NCBI GenBank assembly: GCA_040754075.1
Contig: JBFMDH010000001.1
Location: 62,001-126,000 of the forward strand
Direction of reading: 5' to 3'
Length of the DNA stretch: 64,000 bases
Source: Acidobacteriota bacterium
GTDB taxonomy: Bacteria; Acidobacteriota; Blastocatellia; UBA7656
In this document: positions 1-9,004 of the stretch, in pieces
Layout of the letters: each line of letters opens with the position of its first letter
How positions within the stretch are numbered: the stretch's first letter is position 1
Made by a program: the position numbers and the translations under genes
The notes under the pieces: generated by a model
What the model was told of the DNA's origin: nothing
The model's database searches: none
The model's input: only the letters and a program-made list of their open reading frames with translations

Positions 1-117
1 GCGACCGTCAAACCTGTTAACGACGCAAACCTCCCAGACTCGCGTCCTCACTTGGTATTTGTAGACTTTGTAAACGCTGCATGGAAGGGGCGATTACCGC
101 TCAATGGGTCATACTGA
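1..117 (+). CDS. possible 3' end of a CDS truncated by the window edge
   Basis: Reading frame 1 is open from the first base to a TGA at 115-117, giving 38 codons. The other two plus frames close at 63 bases or earlier. The short peptide is mixed in composition and could be the C-terminus of a protein, but I recognise no motif in it. It is recorded only because it touches the edge. An open frame this short can arise by chance. Confidence 0.15.
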   Translation, partial: ATVKPVNDANLPDSRPHLVFVDFVNAAWKGRLPLNGSY

Positions 118-390
118 TAAACCCTCTATGCAAAATCGCAAAGTTATCAGGAGATAAAGGCGATAAGAATTCATGGCGCTGCTTTCATTTGAAAGCGGTT
201 TAACGGTGACGTGTCTTTATTTTCAGAACATTCGGGTTCGCCTTCATAACGAGAATCATTATGAAGCTTGCTGATTGCAGCAACCGCACATTGGGCAGAA
301 TATGAGTAGACCCGCAGTAAGAAACTCATAACTCATAGCTTGCCTGTCACAAAAAACCTTAACCGATCCACTTTAATCAAGGAGGAAATT
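118..390 (+). promoter_or_regulatory. leader region with two small hairpins before the CARDB-like pair
   Basis: No gene is visible here. Two perfect short inverted repeats are present: GCTTTCA/TGAAAGC (181-187/190-196, 2-nt loop) and CTTCATAA/TTATGAAG (242-249/259-266, 9-nt loop). Neither is followed by a T-run. A weak sigma70-like pair, TTGCAG (275-280) and GAATAT (298-303) with 17-bp spacing, lies upstream of the GGAGGAA ribosome-binding site at 381-387. The promoter is a guess; the hairpins are directly visible. Confidence 0.25.
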
Positions 391-1218
391 ATGTCTGTTA
401 CCTTAGAGATAGAAGATGGAAATCCCTGGTATCTGAGTCCCAATGTTTGGGTCGTGCCTGGCGATGACCCCGAAGGCCCGCCCGGACTTCCCATCGTTGG
501 TATCAATGCTTACCTATGGGCAAGGGTACGCAATACCGGCAATACCAAAGTAGAAAATGCCACCGTGAGGTATTACTGGGCTAACCCCTCTGTAGGTTTT
601 GATCGCACCACGGCAAATGCCATCGGCACATCCTTTGTGACCCTGGACCCCGGACAAACCGGTGATGTTCTCTGCTTGACTCCCTGGACGCCGGTTTATG
701 TGAATCAAGGACATGAATGCATTCTCGCCGAAGCCTTTCACCCGACAGCAGACCCTTTGCCTGCCGTTGCCGCCTTTAATGTGCCGACGGATCGTCATGT
801 GGCGCAGCGCAATTTGTCTGTGGTGATGGCATCGGCGAAAGGCTTTCACTTCGCGTTTGAAATTCATAACCCTGGTCGCAAGGAAAAGGTGTTTGCCATC
901 AATGCCACCCAAGGAAAAATCGAAAGCCTGAGAAAGCTGCTCCCCTTGCTCGGACGCAATTTCAAACTGCCAGCCAAACAGGGCAAAGTCACCCGGCTGG
1001 GATTTGTTTCAGCCATGTGTCCTGACCTTGAAGAAGGCGGTCAAAGATCGCCCAGAATCAAAAGCCTGAAGGTGAAGCCCAATGGCAGAGCAGGCTACAG
1101 CTTGGTCGGTACGCTGGACGGCGGCGCGGCGCTCATCCATGTCGAGCAACTCGAACAGGAGCGCGTGGTCGGCGGCCTCAGTCTGCTGATTATTCACACG
1201 AAGGAGGAAAGAAAATGA
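391..1218 (+). CDS. CARDB-like (Ig-fold) protein, first gene of a coupled pair
   Basis: This encodes about 275 residues. The N-terminal half resembles a CARDB-type beta-sandwich: the stretch RVRNTGNTKVENATVRYYW, at about residues 47-65, is typical of that fold (adhesion-like, cell-surface or structural modules). I recognise no catalytic motif, and no signal peptide or membrane helix is evident, so the location is unclear. The start at 391 is chosen because GGAGGAA lies 3-9 bases upstream; an in-frame start at 340 has no such site. The stop overlaps the next start by 4 bases (ATGA), so the two are translationally coupled and probably act together. The family assignment is by eye and only moderately sure; the function is unknown. 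Confidence 0.7.
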   Translation: MSVTLEIEDGNPWYLSPNVWVVPGDDPEGPPGLPIVGINAYLWARVRNTGNTKVENATVRYYWANPSVGFDRTTANAIGTSFVTLDPGQTGDVLCLTPWTPVYVNQGHECILAEAFHPTADPLPAVAAFNVPTDRHVAQRNLSVVMASAKGFHFAFEIHNPGRKEKVFAINATQGKIESLRKLLPLLGRNFKLPAKQGKVTRLGFVSAMCPDLEEGGQRSPRIKSLKVKPNGRAGYSLVGTLDGGAALIHVEQLEQERVVGGLSLLIIHTKEERK

Positions 1219-2738
1219 GCATGATTACCGTTCCCAATCGTCCATTTTCCACTGACCGAATCACCGGATTGATGCTGCCCGATGGCATTTTTGAATCGAC
1301 TTTGGGCAAGCAGAGAATCAACGCCCAGTTCAAAAATGTCGGAGCCAGCACGGTCAATAATACACAAATCTATATTGAAAGCGTCTCCCATCCGGGTATT
1401 GTTTTTACCCCTACAACCTATCTTTTAAACACGCTCACCAGTGGTGCCGTGCGGGTATTTTCCTGGGAAGCTGATTTCAGCGCCGTGCCGCCCGGCGTGC
1501 ATTACATCAGTTTCATTTCTGAAAATGCTGCCGGTCGCAATCGCACCATCAAGAAGATTTTCGTCACTCGTGTGACCTTCGACCCCGCTACCAAAACCTT
1601 CAGCGCGCAAACTCCTGAAGGTGTCATCGAAGTGCAGTTTGAGGATTTAGTTGGACCGAAAACGGCTCCCTGTTGTTGCAAACGTCACCGCAAGCCGCCC
1701 AATCGCGAACGTAATTTCCTCAGCGTGCTCAGCGCGTTCACCGATCATCGTGACGATTTTGAATTTTGCCTGCCGGGGTATCTGCCTCACCGGTTCCGGG
1801 TTGGCGTTTCGCCCAACCCACCTTTCGCTGGGCAATACGGCGACCTGCCGTTTGAAGACCCCTGGTGGAAAATTATCCTTTGCATCATTGCGGCATTGCT
1901 GCTGATTGCGGCGGCGATAGCTGAAGCCGTCGATGGCAGCGGTGAAATTACGGTGTCCGGTGGTAGCAGTGACGGAGACAGCGGCGGCGATTGTTGTGGG
2001 GTTCGAGGTGAAGGCAGTGGAACCAGTTATGTGGCTGCCGGATTGACTGCGGCGGCGGCGGCGGTTGCCACGGCGGCGGCGCTTAGCGATGCCCGCGACC
2101 CGTTCAGACGCGGACAGGATAACACCCTGCCTGCGGCTGGAGAGGTGACGACGGCTGAGTTACTCGAAGCGACGATTTCCTACCCCGAGCCGGTGGCGCT
2201 TGGCAGACCCTTTGCCGCTCATGCCAAGTGGGAATATACGCGGGTGACCACAGGCGCAAGCTACAATTATTCAGTCAGCGAAACCAACAACAATATTCAC
2301 ACCCTGTCGCGTTACCAGATCACGGCTCCCGATGTGGTTCGCCTCTACAAGCGCGAGCTGTTCATCGTGCGCGCGGAATTTTTTGATGAAGAGGACAGAC
2401 CGTTGCGCGGCGGCGATCTCTTCGTTCAATGTTTTCTTGTAGGTCCACAGGGGCAATTCCGCAGCTTTGGTTTGCAAGATGATGGAATCAATCCGGATGA
2501 TAAACCATCGGATGGCATCTACACCGGCGTCTACCTGTTTTCACGCGAAAAAGATCCGCGTGGACTCTGGAAATATTTTGTCATTGCGCAAGACATCAAT
2601 ACTGCTCAACCCAACATGACGCCGGAAGAAGCGGCGCAGATTATCGGTGGAATGGTGGTTACACACCAACTCACCATCTCCTTTACCGGAGGCGAATGTC
2701 CACTGGTTCCCGACGGAGATGTCAATGTCATCGGATAA
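1215..2738 (+). CDS. choice-of-anchor X-like protein with internal hydrophobic segment
   Basis: This 507-residue protein starts on the ATGA overlap with the preceding gene, with AAGGAGG just upstream. Residues about 1-130 look like a second CARDB-like beta-sandwich. A Cys cluster (PCCCKRH) follows, then one strong hydrophobic segment (IILCIIAALLLIAAAIAEA, about residues 219-237), a Gly/Ser stretch with another Cys pair (GGDCCG), and an Ala-rich low-complexity segment. The C-terminal part has the pattern DDG...PSDGIYTGVYLF seen in choice-of-anchor X domains of surface proteins. No N-terminal signal peptide is visible, so topology is uncertain: the single helix may act as an internal anchor. 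No catalytic residues are recognised. Two hairpins downstream suggest the transcript ends soon after the stop. Confidence 0.7.
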   Translation: MSMITVPNRPFSTDRITGLMLPDGIFESTLGKQRINAQFKNVGASTVNNTQIYIESVSHPGIVFTPTTYLLNTLTSGAVRVFSWEADFSAVPPGVHYISFISENAAGRNRTIKKIFVTRVTFDPATKTFSAQTPEGVIEVQFEDLVGPKTAPCCCKRHRKPPNRERNFLSVLSAFTDHRDDFEFCLPGYLPHRFRVGVSPNPPFAGQYGDLPFEDPWWKIILCIIAALLLIAAAIAEAVDGSGEITVSGGSSDGDSGGDCCGVRGEGSGTSYVAAGLTAAAAAVATAAALSDARDPFRRGQDNTLPAAGEVTTAELLEATISYPEPVALGRPFAAHAKWEYTRVTTGASYNYSVSETNNNIHTLSRYQITAPDVVRLYKRELFIVRAEFFDEEDRPLRGGDLFVQCFLVGPQGQFRSFGLQDDGINPDDKPSDGIYTGVYLFSREKDPRGLWKYFVIAQDINTAQPNMTPEEAAQIIGGMVVTHQLTISFTGGECPLVPDGDVNVIG

Positions 2739-2777
2739 CTAACACTCCTGTAGGTATGCGTCGATTGTGAGCAGCAA

Positions 2778-2827
2778 AAATCAAGAGTATCAGTCAGCAA
2801 GGGTTTATTGGCTGATACTCTTGATTT
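2778..2827 (+). terminator. 16-bp perfect stem-loop after the CARDB-like pair
   Basis: AAATCAAGAGTATCAG (2778-2793) is exactly complementary to 2812-2827, with an 18-nt loop. It begins 40 bases after the stop at 2738. The T-run is short, so it may be a weak terminator or an RNA-stabilising hairpin. Confidence 0.5.
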
Positions 2828-3171
2828 ACAAATTCATTGCGGTTAGAACTGCTTACAACTAACGTTACTTTGAAACTGTTGAATAATCGGTTTTTGGCAG
2901 CGCTTAATCAACTCGCGCGGTTACAGACCGCTTCCTTTTTGCAAGCTGTTCCAAGTGAAAAAAGTTACGGTTGACTGAGCGGCGCGGTCGTGAAATTTAC
3001 GTGATACCGCGCAGTGACAATTTGGTCTGCGCGGTATTTTGATAACTCGATTTCAGCAGGCAAATCATAACTCTCAGTCGCCTGCGGCATTTTGCAAAGC
3101 GCCAAGCGAAATGAATCCGTACTCTTCGACCACCAGATTTTCAAATGCTTCTTCTCTGCATCATCACACTC
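2828..3171. other. intergenic region with no gene seen
   Basis: This region lies between the coupled pair and the convergent sigma-factor gene. Apart from the hairpin at 3004-3037 I see no coding potential, repeat or promoter worth naming. Confidence 0.5.
3004..3040 (+). terminator. rho-independent terminator-like hairpin
   Basis: ATACCGCGCAG (3004-3014) pairs perfectly with CTGCGCGGTAT (3027-3037) around a 12-nt loop, and TTT follows. It is GC-rich and points in the plus direction. It could also shield the convergent sigma-factor gene, whose stop is at 3172. Confidence 0.5.
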
Positions 3172-3801
3172 TCAAACCATTAACGGCTGCAAAGCGTCGC
3201 GCAGTTTAGCCATTGCCAATCGTGTGCGCGTCTTGACGGTGCCTATTGCAATGCCTAATTGCAGAGCGATTTCGCTTTGCGTCATCCCCGCGTAATAAGC
3301 CATCTCAATCACTTCCCGCTGGTCGGGAGAGAGCGTCTCTAGCGCCGAACGCACGAACCCTTGCAACTCGGAAATGGCGGTTGCGGTTTCAGGATTTTCT
3401 GTCGTGAGGTATTCATTGGCGGCGGCTTCCGTCAACTCATCGTGAAGCACATAGTGCTTATCGGCGCGCAAACGGTCAATGGCGCGCGAACGCGCTATGG
3501 TGATGAGCCAACTGGTGGGTCCGCCGCGTTTGGCTTCGTAACGCGCCGCCTGCCGCCAAACCTGTGTGTAAACGTCAAACAACACTTCTTCGGCACTATC
3601 CCGATTTCCCAATATCCTGAGCACCAGACCAAAGATTAACCGATTGGTCATCTGGTAGAATTTTGCAATCGCTGACTGGTCGCCGTTTGCGATTCGTTGA
3701 ATCAATTCTGCCAGTTTATAATCGCGTTCACGAAACTCGTTTTCCCATTTTTCGCTGGCGGTTTCACTGCCCGGTTCAATCATCGTGGCAGCAGGTGGCA
3801 T
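3172..3801 (-). CDS. ECF RNA polymerase sigma factor (SigK/RpoE-like)
   Basis: This encodes about 209 residues with both ECF regions. Region 2 spans about residues 60-115 (RLIFGLVLRILGNRDSAEEV, a VYTQVWR segment and ARSRAIDRLR). Region 4 is the C-terminal helix-turn-helix (LSPDQREVIEMAYYAGMTQ, then GTVKTRTRLAMAKLRDAL). It would direct core RNA polymerase to a dedicated promoter set. The start at 3801 is preferred because GGAGGT lies 9 bases upstream; the longer frame from 3849 has no such site. No anti-sigma gene is adjacent: downstream lies the CARDB-like pair (convergent) and upstream a divergent winged-helix regulator. The family is certain; targets and signal are unknown. Confidence 0.9.
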   Translation of the reverse strand: MPPAATMIEPGSETASEKWENEFRERDYKLAELIQRIANGDQSAIAKFYQMTNRLIFGLVLRILGNRDSAEEVLFDVYTQVWRQAARYEAKRGGPTSWLITIARSRAIDRLRADKHYVLHDELTEAAANEYLTTENPETATAISELQGFVRSALETLSPDQREVIEMAYYAGMTQSEIALQLGIAIGTVKTRTRLAMAKLRDALQPLMV

Positions 3802-3988
3802 AAATTTTTTACCTCCGGTGTTCAAAAACGCCTGTTGCATCAGGCGCAAGCCCTGTGTGAAATTGACGGGAGAGCGTAGCCTAACCTCTCCATAAAAGTC
3901 TTAAAGGATTGCCAAAAAAAAACCAAAAGTCTGCCAAAATTCGTAGCTACAAAGGTAATCGACGCATTTCAATGGACTAAAGCTCGAT

Positions 3989-4016
3989 TTGCCCTGGGCG
4001 GGTTATTCATTACAAT
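3989..4016 (+). promoter_or_regulatory. candidate sigma70-type promoter for the winged-helix/TPR gene
   Basis: TTGCCC (3989-3994) and TACAAT (4011-4016) are separated by 16 bp, about 50 bp upstream of the chosen start at 4068. It was identified by consensus matching only. Confidence 0.35.
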
Positions 4017-4067
4017 GTAAGCGTAGTGGTCAATCGAAAGCGGAGTTGGGGAAAACGTAGGACAAAA

Positions 4068-6029
4068 ATGAGCCAAAGAGTCAGACGTCTTTATGAATTT
4101 GGCGATTTTCGCTTAGACCTTGCTGAACGCGCACTGCTGCGACAGGGCGAAGCCGTTGCCCTCACGCCAAAAGTTTTCGACCTGCTGACTCTGCTTGTAG
4201 AAAATCGCGGGCGATTGATGGAAAAAGACGAGCTGCTCAAGACGCTTTGGCCCAATAGTTTTATCGAAGAGGCGAATCTCAATGTTAATGTTTCCGCATT
4301 ACGCAGAGCTTTGGGCGAAAGACCCAATGCGCCGCAATATATTGAAACCGTCGCCAAACGCGGCTATCGCTTCGTCGCCACCGTCAAAGAGGTTGTCGCC
4401 ACTGAGCAACCCGTAGAAATTTCTTCCACGTCGGTTATTGAAAAATTCCCGCCTGCGGCAATCGTCGAAAATCCAGAAACTCTGCAACCTCCGGTGATTG
4501 ACAGACCGCTTGAGGTTGGGGTTCGCGCCTCAAAAAAAACATTTCCCTTGCATCCCCAGAGTTGGTTACTCATCGGTGTCGCCACTTTGATTATGGGCAG
4601 CGCCATATATCTGATTTGGCGAACAACATCCGGTGATGAAGCTTCAGAGGTTGCGCGGATTCGCACGATTGCTGTATTGCCCTTTAAATCCTCAAACGCC
4701 AGTGACAGCGATAACGCTTTGGGGTTGGGGATGGCAGATGCCTTGATTAACCGTTTGAGTAACATCCAACAACTCAGCGTTCGCCCGACCAGCACTATAC
4801 AAAAATACGTAGACCTGAACTTTGATTCGCTAACCGCCGGTCGTGAAATCGGGGTGGATGGACTTTTAGAAGGATTGATTCAACGTGAAGATAACAGAAT
4901 CCGCATCACCGTCAAATTGATGCGTGTTCAGGATGGAAAAGTTCTATGGTGGGATAAGTATGATGACTATTTTACCAACCTTTTCGCCTTGCAAGATTCG
5001 ATTTCTGAAAAGATGGCTGAACGCTTATCGCTCAAATTGACCGGCGAAGAGCAGAAGCTGTTGACCAAACGGCATACTGAAAACACCCAAGCCTATGAAC
5101 TTTATGTTCAAGGTCAGTTCTATGCCACGAAACTCACAGAAGATGGCGCGCACAAGGCTGTACAGTATTTCAAAGAAGCGATTGCCAAAGACCCTGCCTA
5201 TGTCTTGCCACACGCAGGTTTGGCAGGCGTTTATCTGACGCTTGCCAGTTTCAATTCAAGCGCCGAGTGGCGGAAAAAAGCCGAAGAAGAAGCCAAACAC
5301 ACAGTGAGCATGGATGATCAGGTAGCCGATGCCTACGGCGCGCTGGGACTCGTGAGTATGCATGCCAACTGGGATTGGGAGGATGCCGAAAAATCCTTTC
5401 GGCGGGCAATTGAAATTAATCCCAACCACGCCATGACGCGACTCTACCATTCAACTCTGCTCACAGCCTTGGGCAGGCACGAAGAGGCAATCAAAGAGAT
5501 GGAAATCGCCCGGCAATTAGACCCCGTTTCGATTGTCATCAACCGTGACCTCGCCTGGACGTATTACTGCGCCCGCCGGTATGACCTGTCAATTGAGCAA
5601 TGCCGGAAAGTGATTGAAATGGAGCCAAGGGATGTTTTCAGCCATCGCCAGTTGGGAAAAACCTATATGATGCAGGCGAAATATGACGATGCCATCAGAG
5701 AGTTGAAACGCAGTATTGAACTTTACTATGGGCGTGACGGCGTTTCGGCAGAACTTTGTCAGGTATATGCGCTTGCAGGCAATCGCGAGCAGGCAGAAAA
5801 GATGGTTGCAGAACTGACCAACTCAACTACGGCAGCGCCGCTCTCTTCATATCGCAAGGCGCTGCTTTATATCAGTCTGGGAGACCTGAACGTGGCTTTT
5901 GACTGGTTTGAAAAAGCTATTGCGGACAAGGAACCGGCGATGGTTTACTTCAAAGCCGAGCCGCAACTTGACGCTTTGCATAGCGACCACCGCTACCTGG
6001 CTTTACTGCGTCGCCTCAAATTTTCCTGA
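4068..6029 (+). CDS. CadC-like winged-helix transmembrane regulator with TPR repeats
   Basis: This 653-residue protein has an N-terminal OmpR/PhoB-type winged helix (about residues 10-95; LTPKVFDLLTLLVENRG, a SALRRALGE segment, then YIETVAKRGYRFVA). A linker and one membrane helix (WLLIGVATLIMGSAIYLIW, about 165-185) follow. Next is a TolB/FlgO-like domain beginning IAVLPFKS, then several TPR units (repeated AYELYVQG, AYGALGL, ALGRHEEAI patterns). The design suggests a membrane-tethered transcription regulator whose outer TPR part senses a partner. This architecture is greatly expanded in Acidobacteriota. I chose ATG 4068, which has AGGA a few bases upstream, over a GTG at 4026. It diverges from the sigma-factor gene, so the two may share a control region. 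The target genes are not evident. Confidence 0.85.
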   Translation: MSQRVRRLYEFGDFRLDLAERALLRQGEAVALTPKVFDLLTLLVENRGRLMEKDELLKTLWPNSFIEEANLNVNVSALRRALGERPNAPQYIETVAKRGYRFVATVKEVVATEQPVEISSTSVIEKFPPAAIVENPETLQPPVIDRPLEVGVRASKKTFPLHPQSWLLIGVATLIMGSAIYLIWRTTSGDEASEVARIRTIAVLPFKSSNASDSDNALGLGMADALINRLSNIQQLSVRPTSTIQKYVDLNFDSLTAGREIGVDGLLEGLIQREDNRIRITVKLMRVQDGKVLWWDKYDDYFTNLFALQDSISEKMAERLSLKLTGEEQKLLTKRHTENTQAYELYVQGQFYATKLTEDGAHKAVQYFKEAIAKDPAYVLPHAGLAGVYLTLASFNSSAEWRKKAEEEAKHTVSMDDQVADAYGALGLVSMHANWDWEDAEKSFRRAIEINPNHAMTRLYHSTLLTALGRHEEAIKEMEIARQLDPVSIVINRDLAWTYYCARRYDLSIEQCRKVIEMEPRDVFSHRQLGKTYMMQAKYDDAIRELKRSIELYYGRDGVSAELCQVYALAGNREQAEKMVAELTNSTTAAPLSSYRKALLYISLGDLNVAFDWFEKAIADKEPAMVYFKAEPQLDALHSDHRYLALLRRLKFS

Positions 6030-6116
6030 GCATTTTCCTTCACCATAATTGCCTTGCGGATTCAAGCCGAGCAGATTGATTTTGTTGAGGCGCGGTCTAT
6101 GCCTCGTTGAGTTTGC

Positions 6117-7211
6117 TTAAAAAAACGTTCGCTCAATCAACCAGAACCCTCCGAGAATTGCCAGCAATAAAGAAGCTGCCGGGACATAGCGCAAAGTGAA
6201 GACCGGCTGTTTTCTGAGTTTCCAAATCAGGGGCAAGACCACGACCGCAATCGCTACCTGTCCGATTTCGACGCCGAGATTGAATGAAAGCAATGGCAAA
6301 AAAGCGGATGTTTTATTCGCGGCAATTCCCAACTCGCTGAGAACCGACGCGAAACCGAAACCGTGTATCAATCCGAAGCCGAAGGTTAAAAGCCAGCGCC
6401 CGTTCACCTCTTTACGAAAAAGATTTTCAATCCCGACATAAATAATCGAAGCCGCAATCAGCGGTTCAACCAGGTTTGCGGAGAAACGCACAACACCGAA
6501 TGTCGCCAGTGCCAAGGTGAGGGAATGCGCAACGGTAAATGAGGTGATGATTTTCGCAGCCTGACGGAAACTTGTACCAACAACCAACAGCGCAAAAAGA
6601 AAAGCCAGATGATCGTAGCCCGTCAGAATATGGTCAATGCCGAGCCGGAAAAAATCTGAGAAGGATTGCAATTTGATTGCCGTGAGAACCAGTGCAAGGT
6701 TGACCGTCAAGACGTGATTCCCGGCAGTGAGCATTTTTTCAGCAATGACCTTGCCGTCGATATTGGTGATGGCGAGATATTGACGATGCCCGCGCGGCAA
6801 CTGATTGAGAAGTGGCGATTGCACGGCAATTTGCGGAACCGATTTATACGAAAACTGCAAAACAAAATTCACCGCATTGCTTTCGTCGTAATTAATTTCG
6901 ACCTCCTGCAACCTGGCGCGACCTTCATTTACTAAAATTTCAAAACCTTCTCGGATAATCGTTTCCAGTTTGGGGCGCGCCGCTTGAAATTCCGCATCGG
7001 TGATTTGCCCATCCTGATTGGTATCGAGTGTCGTGAAGGTTTCAATATCACTACGCGAAAATGCCAGATGCGTAACGATATGGTCGCTTCCCAGTTTTAC
7101 ATTTGCGGCGCTAAGCCCAGGGTCGTGCGCTTCGGCGACGTTGGCAAAAAACATGATTGCCGGGAACGCCACCAGAACGATGAAAAATTCTTTCAGCGTT
7201 TGATATTGCAT
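6117..7211 (-). CDS. EF-hand/HupE-UreJ family membrane protein
   Basis: This encodes about 364 residues. An N-terminal signal-like segment is followed by AEAHDPG. A canonical EF-hand loop (DTNQDGQITDAEF, about residues 64-76) sits in an exported domain. The C-terminal half is the HupE/UreJ_2 domain with about six membrane helices and His/Asp motifs (GIDHILTGYDHLAF, VAHSLTL, LIHGFGFA). Relatives are linked with nickel or cobalt uptake for hydrogenase and urease, but this subgroup may handle another metal. The start at 7211 has AAGGAT upstream; the frame extends to 7316 without a good site. It is last in a minus-strand run after the TPR lipoprotein and the DUF4331 gene. The metal is inferred only. 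Confidence 0.8.
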   Translation of the reverse strand: MQYQTLKEFFIVLVAFPAIMFFANVAEAHDPGLSAANVKLGSDHIVTHLAFSRSDIETFTTLDTNQDGQITDAEFQAARPKLETIIREGFEILVNEGRARLQEVEINYDESNAVNFVLQFSYKSVPQIAVQSPLLNQLPRGHRQYLAITNIDGKVIAEKMLTAGNHVLTVNLALVLTAIKLQSFSDFFRLGIDHILTGYDHLAFLFALLVVGTSFRQAAKIITSFTVAHSLTLALATFGVVRFSANLVEPLIAASIIYVGIENLFRKEVNGRWLLTFGFGLIHGFGFASVLSELGIAANKTSAFLPLLSFNLGVEIGQVAIAVVVLPLIWKLRKQPVFTLRYVPAASLLLAILGGFWLIERTFF

Positions 7212-7355
7212 TAACCAATCCTTCGAGTAATTAAGTCTGCGTTGATGATAGAGATGAAGGTGAGTTGAGAAAGGGAACGAGATGAAAAGGTGAACCGGAA
7301 AAAATCCGAGGTTCACCTTTTCATCTCTTCACCACTTCATCTGATTCGCGGTCAA

Positions 7356-8831
7356 TCAGTGTTGGTGATTGCGTCCGTTTTGCGGCGTGGATTCATACGG
7401 GAAGACTTTGTTGAATGCCATATCATTTGCGTCCACGCCGTCGCCCGCTGTGCGAATCACTAAATTCGCAGGATTGCGCAGGTCGCTGATGACAGCCGAT
7501 ACGGCAATATCAACTACGTCATCGCCAAAGCGTCTGCCGTTAGGCCAACCGCCAGGCACCACGCCGTTGCCGAAACCTTGTTGCACACGGCTAACCAGCG
7601 TGTCGCCGCCGAAGATGCTGAGGCGTGAAAAGCCCGTATCATCGGGGTTGGTCGGATGGTTGGTGCCGCCGCCCGCCAACCGGCAGGGAGCCGTCGACAG
7701 ATCAACTTTAATCAGGTCGGGAATGTAAATGCCGGCAATATCTGTGCGATTAGTTTCAACCGCGACCGTCGTGCCGTTGAAAATCAAGGCATTGATCAGT
7801 CTGGCGAGTTCGGGGCTTGATGCATATTTGGCAAAAATTTCTTTGTCTCGCACGGGGCTGGTGCGACTGTACAAATCTTTATCGCTGATGGCAATCAAGC
7901 CTTCGTTGAACAGCGGATTGCCCTGACGCGCCACCTGCACAAATTGCCCCTTGTTTTTATCTGTGCCGTCTTCGCGCAAAATGCGATTGGTGCGACGACT
8001 GGTCGTCGCATAAACCCCGGCAATCTGCATATCACCGCCGAGTTCGTTCATTGGAATTGCCAGAGAAAGCAAGTGCAAATTAAAGCCTCCCTGTGAATCG
8101 CGTCCGGGGTTGCGAAGTTTCAATAGATCAAAGATGGATTGGACGTCTGCATAGAATCCGTCATCGCGTTGTCCGGCAAATGAAATGTAACCTTTGTTCA
8201 AAGTGATAATCGATTGTCTGGTGTAGCGGTCAAGTTGGGTTTCGGTTGCCACCCCGTCTTTGGCGGGATTTTCGCCATTGTCGCCTTGATTATAAAACGG
8301 CGTCGCGTTGCCTTGATTGTTGGGCGGAACAATGCCTGAGCCTAATACTTCACTTCTGCCTGTGCGACGATCAACTTTGGTGACGGTGTAGGTTTGTGTG
8401 AGGTTTTGCGCGCCATCATCCACATTTTGAATGACGCCGAGATAAGATTGCAAAATCGTGTTGGCGGCTTTGAAGCGGGTTTCAAATTGAAATTGATAGC
8501 TGATAGTGGCGCGTCCGGCTGCTACATCATTGCCGAGCGCGACGTGAATTTCATATAACACATTGTCATCAAAGTTATATTTATTGGGACCGATACCGGG
8601 TTCCTGATGTGGGTAAACGCCCAAGGCGGTGACCAGAACTTTGACGCCGTTTTCTTCCTGCACAAAGGCGTAAACATCCGTAGTGTTTGCCGCAGGGTCA
8701 AGAGTAATGAGCGGCGCATCCATATGCGAAGATGCAAATGCCGAACTGATAAATACCGAGTTGGCGGTTAAACACAGCAAAGCGATTGCCGTGATGCGTT
8801 GAATAAGTTTTAAGGTTTTTGGAATAGACAT
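7356..8831 (-). CDS. DUF4331 domain protein, exported
   Basis: This 491-residue protein has a clear signal peptide (about residues 1-33, ending SSAFA). The mature N-terminus SSHMDAPLITLDPAANTTD is the hallmark of DUF4331, and the domain fills the rest of the chain. The biochemical role of the family is not known to me. GGAGAA lies 9 bases upstream of the ATG. It sits between the TPR lipoprotein (upstream) and the EF-hand/HupE protein (downstream), all on the minus strand with short gaps, so an operon is likely. The trio probably forms one envelope function. Family assignment is strong; function is open. Confidence 0.9.
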   Translation of the reverse strand: MSIPKTLKLIQRITAIALLCLTANSVFISSAFASSHMDAPLITLDPAANTTDVYAFVQEENGVKVLVTALGVYPHQEPGIGPNKYNFDDNVLYEIHVALGNDVAAGRATISYQFQFETRFKAANTILQSYLGVIQNVDDGAQNLTQTYTVTKVDRRTGRSEVLGSGIVPPNNQGNATPFYNQGDNGENPAKDGVATETQLDRYTRQSIITLNKGYISFAGQRDDGFYADVQSIFDLLKLRNPGRDSQGGFNLHLLSLAIPMNELGGDMQIAGVYATTSRRTNRILREDGTDKNKGQFVQVARQGNPLFNEGLIAISDKDLYSRTSPVRDKEIFAKYASSPELARLINALIFNGTTVAVETNRTDIAGIYIPDLIKVDLSTAPCRLAGGGTNHPTNPDDTGFSRLSIFGGDTLVSRVQQGFGNGVVPGGWPNGRRFGDDVVDIAVSAVISDLRNPANLVIRTAGDGVDANDMAFNKVFPYESTPQNGRNHQH

Positions 8832-9004
8832 AATTTAGTGTTCTCCTGAAATTTATCCTTAGTGGTATATCTCCCGTTTTTTTGAGCTTCTTCGCGCCGG
8901 GTGATGTCGCAGTGAAGAAGGTTAATCCGACCACACCTCACCCGTTTCGCCGCAAAGCGATTGAGCGTTTGAGGAAAGTGACGGAATGGTTAGCTGATAA
9001 GCAA

